From G963669295 sp963669295 (GTDB lineage Bacteria > Bacteroidota > Bacteroidia > Flavobacteriales_D > CALLUQ01): a DNA stretch of 64,000 bases. The notes beneath the pieces were generated by a model that did not search any database, was not told the origin of the DNA, and was given only the letters and a program-made list of their open reading frames with translations. The number at the start of each line of letters is the position of its first letter. Position 1 is the first letter of the stretch. Location of the stretch: positions 5,766,001-5,830,000 of the forward strand of contig OY769938.1 in the NCBI GenBank assembly GCA_963669295.1. The letters are read 5' to 3'. The position numbers and the translations under genes are program-made. This document shows positions 42,656 through 49,676 of the stretch, one piece after another.

Positions 42656-43262
42656 GACTCATTGTTTTAGCATATTGTTGCACCATTGCAGGGGTAACCT
42701 CTTCTTCCCAGGGGATATAACCAAGTCGACGAACACCCGTTGTTTCAAGGATAATTTGCTCACTTTCAGCATTCAGCACCCCATTAAAAACAACCCCCTT
42801 AATGGGAATTCCCTTGTTTTTCAAGGTCGCTATAGACAATAAAGTGTGGTTAATGCTGCCCAGGTAAAACTTCGACACCAACACCACCTCCACTTCAAAA
42901 TGTGCTATCATGTCGAGTATGGTGTCGCCACTGCTATTGATGGGCACCAGCAACCCGCCCGCCCCTTCTATAATCAGCGAATTTGCTGTTTGAGGCACCT
43001 CAAAATCTCGCAACTTTATGGCTATATTTTCCAATGCAGCAGCAGCGTGAGGCGACATGGCGTGCTTCAAGCGATATGTTTCGGGATGAAACACCGATTG
43101 CGCATTGGTAACCAGGGCACGCACCTTATCGGTATCGGTATGCTCCAGATCGCCCGCCTGAACAGGCTTCCAGTAGTCAGCCTGCAAGGCTTCTACCAGA
43201 ATAGCCGACACCACTGTTTTCCCTACTTCAGTGCCTATTCCGGTTACAAACAATGGTTTCAT
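42642..43262 (-). CDS. bioD: Dethiobiotin synthetase
   Basis: ATP-dependent carboxylation and ring closure of diaminopelargonate. The 206 residues carry the P-loop FVTGIGTEVGKTV (about 4-16), KPVQAGD near 33, and EGAGGLLVP near 100. Somewhat short but complete. Overlaps bioF by 4 nt and bioA by 14 nt, so translation of the three is coupled. Confidence 0.93.
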   Translation of the reverse strand: MKPLFVTGIGTEVGKTVVSAILVEALQADYWKPVQAGDLEHTDTDKVRALVTNAQSVFHPETYRLKHAMSPHAAAALENIAIKLRDFEVPQTANSLIIEGAGGLLVPINSSGDTILDMIAHFEVEVVLVSKFYLGSINHTLLSIATLKNKGIPIKGVVFNGVLNAESEQIILETTGVRRLGYIPWEEEVTPAMVQQYAKTMSHELV

Positions 43263-44398
43263 AATTGTGATTTTAGCACTGTAAGCAATTCTTTTACCTG
43301 TTGTGGCGTGTTAAACGCATGCAAACAAATGCGCAACCGCTCCTCTCCCTCCGCTACCGTTGGACTTAGAATGGGCCGCACATCGTAACCACTTTTTTGC
43401 AAATGTTCGGCCACCATTTTCACCCGATCGTTTCCACTAATTTTTATGCATTGAATGGCACTGCTACTCGGTATAAAATTCAAGGAATTACCCTCATCAA
43501 CATTATCTTTAAATAAATTTATTAACGATCTGATTTTTAAAACACTATCAAATTTAATTTCCAGCACATTGTATGCTATTTCAATAGCATAAAGGCTATG
43601 CGCTGGCAATGCTGTGGTGTAGATGAAAGGGCGGGAAAAATTAATGAGGTAATTACGCAACGTTTCCTCTCCCAACACAACGGCTCCATGACATCCTAAT
43701 GCTTTTCCAAACGTATGGATGCGTGCAAAAACATCGTCTTCCACTCCCAACTCCACACACAAGCCCTCCCCTTTTTCTCCAAATATACCAGTAGCATGCG
43801 CTTCATCCACTATCAGGTGTGCATGGTATTGCTTGCAAAGCGAGCTCAAGGCTTGTAAAGGGGCTGCATCGCCATCCATCGAGTAAATGGCCTCTACTGC
43901 CACAAAAACATTTCCTTTTGCCCTCTCCAGCTTTTCTGTCAATTGCTGTAGGTCGTTGTGTGCAAACGACCAGGCATTGGCATGGCTTAAGCGAATGCCA
44001 TCGCGAATAGAAGCGTGAATCAACTCGTCGTACAATACCGTATCTCCTTTTTGAGGAACGGAAGAAAAGACCCCTAAATTGGCTGCATAACCTGAATTAA
44101 ACAACAAGCCCGAAGGGGCATAATGAAACTGCGCTAACCTGGCTTCCAACTGCTCTGCTCTCTCCGAATTCCCAGTAATCAATCGCGATCCGGTAGAACC
44201 AATAACACTCTCTTTATCAGGACTATTGGCGCCATTTACATCAATTAAAAATTCAGATTGCTTTGAGAAGCCCAAATAATCATTAGAGCAAAAATCAACC
44301 AGCCCATTTTTCGTGGTTAATTTACGATAGGCATTAACTTCTTTTCTCCGTTGCAAAGCATCGGCTAAAAAGGGATATTTTTGGGAGGAAGCAGGCAT
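43259..44398 (-). CDS. bioF: 8-Amino-7-oxononanoate synthase
   Basis: PLP-dependent condensation of pimeloyl-ACP or -CoA with alanine. 379 residues: GSTGSRLITGN near 70, LFNSGYAANLGV near 98, DEAHATGIFGEKGEG near 195 and the PLP-lysine in IHTFGKALGCHGAV near 230. Ends in the overlap with bioD; 27 nt after bioB. Confidence 0.93.
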   Translation of the reverse strand: MPASSQKYPFLADALQRRKEVNAYRKLTTKNGLVDFCSNDYLGFSKQSEFLIDVNGANSPDKESVIGSTGSRLITGNSERAEQLEARLAQFHYAPSGLLFNSGYAANLGVFSSVPQKGDTVLYDELIHASIRDGIRLSHANAWSFAHNDLQQLTEKLERAKGNVFVAVEAIYSMDGDAAPLQALSSLCKQYHAHLIVDEAHATGIFGEKGEGLCVELGVEDDVFARIHTFGKALGCHGAVVLGEETLRNYLINFSRPFIYTTALPAHSLYAIEIAYNVLEIKFDSVLKIRSLINLFKDNVDEGNSLNFIPSSSAIQCIKISGNDRVKMVAEHLQKSGYDVRPILSPTVAEGEERLRICLHAFNTPQQVKELLTVLKSQL

Positions 44399-44425
44399 GA
44401 ATGATGAACCCCATCGAAATGCACG

Positions 44426-45538
44426 TTATTCAACGGATTCTACTGAAGACACTTTTCTCGGTTCAAACCCTTCTGGTTTTCCTTTGGCTTGCGCTGCTTT
44501 AAACCGGGCTTTTAACTCGGCTTCTTTTGCTTTGTTGGCCTCCAGTTTTGCATCGAGTTTTGTTTCGGGTTGTGTTCCATCTTGAAATGGCGCTTTAGGC
44601 AACAATCCTAGCACATCAAACATTTCCTGGTCTTCGTTGAATTCAGGATTAGGCGTGGTAAGCAGCTTATCGCCAGCAAAAATAGAATTAGCTCCCGCCA
44701 TGAAGCAGAACCCCTGCCCTTCCATCGACATGGTGGTACGGCCGGCCGATAGCCTTACTACTGACTTGGGAAAAACGATCCTGGTAGTTGCTACCATACG
44801 TATCATGTCCCAAATAGGCACTTGTTGTTGATCTTCTAACGGTGTTCCTTCTACAGCTACCAAAGCATTGATGGGAATAGACTCAGGTGCTACTTCCATA
44901 GAAAGCAAGGTCATGAGCATACCAATACGGTCTTCTACACTTTCGCCCATGCCAATAATCCCACCGGAGCAAACGCTCACATTGGCTTTACGCACATTCG
45001 AAATGGTATCTAAACGGTCTTTATAAGTACGGGTAGAAATAATTTCTTCGTAATGCTCTTCAGAAGTATCAATATTGTGATTGTAAGCATACAACCCAGC
45101 ATCGGCAAGGCGTTGCGCTTGCTCTTCAGTTAGCATGCCAAGCGTACAACACACCTCCATCTCCATGGAATTGATTTCTTGCACCATCTCTACCACCTTA
45201 TCGAAATCGCTATTATCGCGTACATTGCGCCATGCTGCTCCCATGCACAAACGAGAGGAGCCGTTGGCTTTAGCATTTTTTGCAGCCTCAATAACCTGAT
45301 CTACGTCCATCAGCTTATGCACATCTAAATCGGTATGATAACGCGCTGCTTGTGGGCAATAGCCACAATCTTCGGGGCATCCACCAGTTTTGATGGACAA
45401 CAACGAACTCATTTGTACTTCACGGGGATTGTGGTGCTGACGATGCACAGTAGCTGCCTTATATACCAATTCCAACAAAGGCATGTGGTAAACTTCCAGA
45501 ATCGCTTCGCGGGTCCATGTGCTAGTGCTATTTTCCAT
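44426..45538 (-). CDS. bioB: Biotin synthase (radical SAM), with extra C-terminal tail
   Basis: Inserts sulfur into dethiobiotin. The radical-SAM cluster is GGCPEDCGYCPQ (about residues 54-63); LCMGAAWRN, YNHNIDTSEEHY and CSGGIIGMGES are BioB hallmarks, and RLSAGR is present near 264. After the usual end (LLPKAPFQDG) there is a ~50-residue Lys/Ala/Glu-rich tail. First gene of the operon; a perfect TAtcTTTG box on this strand at 45567-45574 gives a likely promoter about 25 nt upstream of the ATG. bioC and bioH are not here. Confidence 0.95.
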   Translation of the reverse strand: MENSTSTWTREAILEVYHMPLLELVYKAATVHRQHHNPREVQMSSLLSIKTGGCPEDCGYCPQAARYHTDLDVHKLMDVDQVIEAAKNAKANGSSRLCMGAAWRNVRDNSDFDKVVEMVQEINSMEMEVCCTLGMLTEEQAQRLADAGLYAYNHNIDTSEEHYEEIISTRTYKDRLDTISNVRKANVSVCSGGIIGMGESVEDRIGMLMTLLSMEVAPESIPINALVAVEGTPLEDQQQVPIWDMIRMVATTRIVFPKSVVRLSAGRTTMSMEGQGFCFMAGANSIFAGDKLLTTPNPEFNEDQEMFDVLGLLPKAPFQDGTQPETKLDAKLEANKAKEAELKARFKAAQAKGKPEGFEPRKVSSVESVE

Positions 45539-45640
45539 TCCTCAATGCTTATTTTTTTGTTCGAGCCAAAGATAGGATTATTCCCTTTCTTAGGAGGTAT
45601 TTGAAGCATGAGGATTATCAACAATGCCCCATTTAATTGT

Positions 45641-45648
45641 TAACTTTG
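45641..45648 (+). promoter_or_regulatory. Candidate -7 box (TAacTTTG) for trmD-rplS
   Basis: Perfect TAnnTTTG 19 nt before the trmD ATG; no convincing -33 element at normal spacing. Confidence 0.35.
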
Positions 45649-45667
45649 CCTGCAAATCCCGAATTGT

Positions 45668-46345
45668 ATGCGCATAGATATCATTACCTGTTTGCCGCAA
45701 TTACTGGAAAGCCCTTTTGGCGATTCCATTTTAAAGCGCGCCCAAAACAAAGGGCTGGTTACCGTTCAGGTCCACGATTTACGCGATTACTCTACCAAAA
45801 AGCACAAAAACATTGACGATTACGCTTTTGGAGGAGGAGCTGGAATGGTAATGTCTATTGAACCCATTGCCGCCTGTATAGAGGCATTGCAAAGCGAGCG
45901 CACCTACAACGAAGTAATTTATATGACTCCCGATGGAGAACGACTGGATCAACAAATGTCCAATCGGCTATCGCTGGCGGAAAATCTGATTATTCTTTGT
46001 GGTCATTATAAAGGCATTGATGAGCGGGTGCGCGAGCATTACATTACCAAAGAAATTTCGATTGGTGATTATGTGCTTTCGGGAGGAGAGCTGGCTGCCG
46101 CGGTACTATCCGATAGCATCATAAGATTGATACCAGGTGTATTGAATGACGAAACGTCGGCATTGAGCGATTCGTTTCAAGACAATTTACTTGCTCCGCC
46201 CGTATACACAAGGCCAGCCGATTACAAAGGACTGAAAGTACCTGATATTTTATTATCGGGAAACGATAAAGCCATTGAAGAATGGCGGTTTCAACAAGCA
46301 CTGGAGCGTACGAAACAACGACGCCCCGATCTGCTAGAAGATTGA
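45668..46345 (+). CDS. trmD: tRNA (guanine-37-N1)-methyltransferase
   Basis: Methylates G37 of tRNAs with a G at 36, guarding against frameshifts. The 225 residues show the trefoil-knot SAM site: LCGHYKGIDERV near 117 and SIGDYVLSGGELAA near 134, plus FGGGAGMVM near 56 and the C-terminal helix RRPDLLED. Standard length. It is followed at 160 nt by rplS, the common bacterial order. Confidence 0.95.
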   Translation: MRIDIITCLPQLLESPFGDSILKRAQNKGLVTVQVHDLRDYSTKKHKNIDDYAFGGGAGMVMSIEPIAACIEALQSERTYNEVIYMTPDGERLDQQMSNRLSLAENLIILCGHYKGIDERVREHYITKEISIGDYVLSGGELAAAVLSDSIIRLIPGVLNDETSALSDSFQDNLLAPPVYTRPADYKGLKVPDILLSGNDKAIEEWRFQQALERTKQRRPDLLED

Positions 46346-46504
46346 TTTTTGGTGCGTTTCGTAACACTTATCACTTGTTGCAAAATAAAAAATGAAAAAA
46401 GTGATGCATTTTATTTGGCTTTATATGATGAAGTTCCAAAATAAAATCCGTAATATTGCACCCCGAAATTTAGAGAGGAAAAACGTTTTTACAAATTCGA
46501 AACA

Positions 46505-46861
46505 ATGGACATCGTAAAACAATTTGAAGCTGAACTAGTTGAGAAAAACGAACTACCAGACTTCAACGCAGGCGACACTGTAACGGTTCACTATAAAATT
46601 AAAGAGGGTAACAAAGAAAGAACGCAGTTGTTTCAAGGTGCTGTTATCCAACGTAGAGGAAGCGGAGCTACTGAAACTTTTACTGTAAGAAAAATTTCTA
46701 ATGGTATTGGTGTAGAGCGTATCTTCCCTGTAGCTTCTCCCGCTATTGAGAAAGTAGATGTAAACAAGTACGGTGTGGTTCGTCGCGCCAGAATCTTCTA
46801 CTTGCGCGAAAGAACTGGTAAGTCTGCCAGAATTAAGGAGAAGAGAGTTTTCAAAAAGTAA
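46505..46861 (+). CDS. rplS: 50S ribosomal protein L19
   Basis: 118 residues, full length. DFNAGDTVTVHYKIKEG, FQGAVIQRRGSG, GVERIFPVASPAIEKV and RRARIFYLRERTGKSARIKE are the classic L19 blocks; it sits at the 30S/50S interface. Ends before a strong bidirectional terminator. Confidence 0.97.
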   Translation: MDIVKQFEAELVEKNELPDFNAGDTVTVHYKIKEGNKERTQLFQGAVIQRRGSGATETFTVRKISNGIGVERIFPVASPAIEKVDVNKYGVVRRARIFYLRERTGKSARIKEKRVFKK

Positions 46862-46876
46862 TCAACGCATTCATAT

Positions 46877-46914
46877 AAAAAAAATCCCCGGCCAATTGGC
46901 CGGGGATTTTTTTT
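46877..46914. terminator. Bidirectional terminator between rplS and the lipoprotein gene
   Basis: A perfect inverted repeat ATCCCCGGCC-AATT-GGCCGGGGAT flanked by A run and T run, so it can serve both converging genes. Confidence 0.92.
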
Positions 46915-46929
46915 ATGTCTTTTTTTCTA

Positions 46930-47496
46930 TTACTTATTTTCTTCAATCATTACTCCTGTAGCTTCGAATGCCAATTGCAGTTCGGGCTCGGTAATGCGCT
47001 CGTGAATCTCTTTAATTGCAGCCTCACGCGCTAACGAATCAAGATCGGTAGCTAACCCATCTTCTTCATAATGGCGCAGCATATCTACCGAAATGGTGTC
47101 CCAATAAGCTACCCCTTCCATAATGGCCAGGTTGCCATCGGCATTCTTAGGCACAAAGAACCCATAATCTTTAAAGGTTACTTTCATGGCCATGCCATTG
47201 CCCATGTCTACATCCATCCAACAGCCTTTCTTTTTACAACACTCGTTAATGGTAGCTTGAAGCTTGGTATTCATGGTTTCTTGCTCTTCCATTTGCGCCA
47301 TTAATTCTGCTGGAGTAATTGCTCCATCCGGGGTAATGGTTGCTCCAAAACTTCCTGTTTGTGGATCTTCTTCTGGCACATCGGTGCTCACCTCGGTTTG
47401 AGTGGTATCAACAGGCGCATCCGTGCTTTCGGGTGCTTCCCCACCACAACTCATAAGCAGAGCCGCGGTACTTAATGCTAATAGTTCTTTCTTCAT
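46930..47496 (-). CDS. Putative lipoprotein, hypothetical
   Basis: A 188-residue protein with a lipobox (LLMSCGG, cysteine at about 17), an acidic Thr/Asp/Glu-rich linker to about residue 60 and a compact domain after it containing CCKKKGCWMDVDMGNGMAMKV (two of three cysteines adjacent) and FKDYGFFVPKNADG. The domain resembles the DUF4920-like small Bacteroidota fold. Function unknown. Followed upstream by the OmpA-type gene on the same strand. Confidence 0.75.
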   Translation of the reverse strand: MKKELLALSTAALLMSCGGEAPESTDAPVDTTQTEVSTDVPEEDPQTGSFGATITPDGAITPAELMAQMEEQETMNTKLQATINECCKKKGCWMDVDMGNGMAMKVTFKDYGFFVPKNADGNLAIMEGVAYWDTISVDMLRHYEEDGLATDLDSLAREAAIKEIHERITEPELQLAFEATGVMIEENK

Positions 47497-47548
47497 GACA
47501 TTTTTGAGTTTGCCACAAAGCTACTGCATTCTCTTGAAATAAAGTAGG

Positions 47549-49639
47549 TTATCGACTAATGATCTTAAATTCTGTACGACGGTTTAGTGCCCTTCCATTT
47601 TCAGAAGTGTTGTCGCCTACTGGCTTGGTTTCTCCATACCCTTTAAAGCTCAATCGGGAAGCCTTCACCCCTTTTTCCTGTAAGTATTCCATCACCGAGA
47701 AAGCTCGATCGGTAGACAACACCATATTCTCGCCCGGATCACCTACATTATCGGTATGTCCTTCAATAGCTACTTTGAGCTTAGGGTTTTCCTTCAAGTA
47801 ATCGGCAAACCCATCAAGAATTTGTTTCGATGGTTTTTCAATTTCAGCGGAATTACTTTTAAAGAGGATGTCGTTGATTTTATACGTTTTTCCCACCTTG
47901 ATCTTTTCAGCCTTCACGTTTTTCTTGGTGACGGTGGAAGAAAACAAGTCATCGAATTTAAAGATACGAGAGTTATAGGCATGGTCTTTGGCCTTTACTG
48001 TCATCACTACATCTTTTCCTTCTTTCAGGTTTACAACGGCCGCATAGCTTCCATCAGTAGAATCTACCTTCACCTGTTGCACCTCATTCGATTCAGCCAC
48101 TTTAAATTCAATCTTTGCATCTTTCAGCACTTCTCCATTGTCGTCTTTTAATTCCCCTTTAAACAAGGCTATTTTTTCAGGACGGGCTTCCTTATACAAC
48201 TCAAACGAATAGATGTCGAGCCCTTTCGATCCCTTCAATCGGTTAGAGCCAAAATAAGCCAATTTACCATCGGTACTTACAAACAACCCATGTTCATCTT
48301 CCTTGGTGTTGATAGGATAACCAATGTTTTTAGGATCTGTCCAGGTACCATCGTCTTTACGCTTGGTGTAATAAATGTCGTATCCCCCTGCTCCAAAACG
48401 CCCAGCAGTGGTCTTTAGCTCACGCGTAGCAGGATCTTCCCAGGAAGAGGAGGCAAAGTATAGGGTTTGGCTATCGGAATGCATGAATGGTGCCTTTTCG
48501 TGTCCTGCACCATTAATTGGTGCTCCAACACTCTTAGCCACACTCCAATTGCCTTCTTCATCGCGTTCGGTATAGAAGATATCCATGCCATCGGACGTGG
48601 CCCTGTAAGTAGCGAAATACAACACATTACCATCGGATGAAATGGAAGGTTGAGCTTCCCAGCCATCTTCTGTATTTACGTTTTCACCAAGGTTTTCAGG
48701 TTCACTCCAGCCGTACACTTCTTTTTGTTGTTCTTCATTGTAATACTTCCCATACCTGGTTACATACACATCGCAATTGTTATACCCTTGCTTGCCTGGT
48801 TTACAAATGGTAATAAACATTTCTTTGTTGTTGATGGAAATGGATACCCCACCATAGTTATCGCCCACATTAAACGGACGCCTCATGCGCTTTCCTCTGT
48901 CGAATGGAGCTTTCCCATTTTCGCGGGCACTTTGTGTAAACTCCTCCACTTTCTTGCCTACCAGGTCGCCCTTGGCTTTCTTTTCCAGCTTGCGCGTGTA
49001 AAACATGATTTCATTGTCGGGCGAAAGCATGGCCAAATAGTCATCGTGTTCGCTCGAAACGCCTTCTACGATGTGCGGATTAAAAGGCACTGGCTTTTCA
49101 TAAAACTCAGCATAAAACTCTACCTCTTTCAAAATATCGGTAACATCCTGGTATTTCTTATCCAGGTCGCGCGCGTTCTTTTCCTTGCTGTCGTCAGGAA
49201 AATCAAGAAATTCTTTGAAATACTTGAGGGCATTCTTGTAATCGGCCTGTCCGTAATAAATAACCCCCAGGTAGTAATAAGCATCTGAATGAAATTCGGG
49301 GCAAGCGCTGATCACATCGGTATAATGGCCTTGAGCACCTTTAAAAGAAGTGCCATTGGCTTTAGCACGACGGTAACTGGCTTTGGCCAACTCAAAATAA
49401 CAGGCTGCACAATCTTCGTCCAGATCCACTGCCTGTTTTAAAAAGTCGTGCCGTTGCCGCTGGTCGTATTTCTTGCGGTCTTTTGATTGCTCCAACAACT
49501 TGATGACTTTCTTATTGGTAGGGATGCCGCATTCATCGCCTTCCTCATCTTGCGCCATTGCAGGAACAGCTATGAAAAAGCAAAGTAGAGCAACGAGTGC
49601 TCTACTTGCCAGAAATTTTTCAAAACGTATCTTGCTCAT
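47549..49639 (-). CDS. PorE-like outer-membrane protein: TPR, WD40/PD40, CRD, OmpA C-domain
   Basis: A 696-residue exported protein. Signal peptide ends PAMAQ (about 30). TPR-like helices at 60-170 (ACYFELAKASYRRAK, DYKNALKYFKEF), PD40 beta-propeller at about 190-460 (MLSPDNEIMFYTRK, SISSDGNVLYFATY, VSTDGKLAYFGSN), a carboxypeptidase-regulatory-like domain at about 475-560, and an OmpA peptidoglycan-binding domain at 580-696 (IEGHTDNVGDPGEN, LSFKGYGETKP). This order equals that of T9SS component PorE, which anchors the trans-envelope complex to peptidoglycan; several paralogs exist in such genomes, so identity is not certain. Confidence 0.85.
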   Translation of the reverse strand: MSKIRFEKFLASRALVALLCFFIAVPAMAQDEEGDECGIPTNKKVIKLLEQSKDRKKYDQRQRHDFLKQAVDLDEDCAACYFELAKASYRRAKANGTSFKGAQGHYTDVISACPEFHSDAYYYLGVIYYGQADYKNALKYFKEFLDFPDDSKEKNARDLDKKYQDVTDILKEVEFYAEFYEKPVPFNPHIVEGVSSEHDDYLAMLSPDNEIMFYTRKLEKKAKGDLVGKKVEEFTQSARENGKAPFDRGKRMRRPFNVGDNYGGVSISINNKEMFITICKPGKQGYNNCDVYVTRYGKYYNEEQQKEVYGWSEPENLGENVNTEDGWEAQPSISSDGNVLYFATYRATSDGMDIFYTERDEEGNWSVAKSVGAPINGAGHEKAPFMHSDSQTLYFASSSWEDPATRELKTTAGRFGAGGYDIYYTKRKDDGTWTDPKNIGYPINTKEDEHGLFVSTDGKLAYFGSNRLKGSKGLDIYSFELYKEARPEKIALFKGELKDDNGEVLKDAKIEFKVAESNEVQQVKVDSTDGSYAAVVNLKEGKDVVMTVKAKDHAYNSRIFKFDDLFSSTVTKKNVKAEKIKVGKTYKINDILFKSNSAEIEKPSKQILDGFADYLKENPKLKVAIEGHTDNVGDPGENMVLSTDRAFSVMEYLQEKGVKASRLSFKGYGETKPVGDNTSENGRALNRRTEFKIISR

Positions 49640-49676
49640 CTTGTTTTCTTTCAGATGACGTCCACCAGAGCAATGT

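Noticed and set aside
48650..49288. 212-codon plus-strand open frame inside the PorE-like gene
   Set aside because: Antisense to a strongly supported OmpA/PD40 gene; composition (Phe/Ile/Val runs) is what antisense of Lys/Asp/Asn-rich coding gives.
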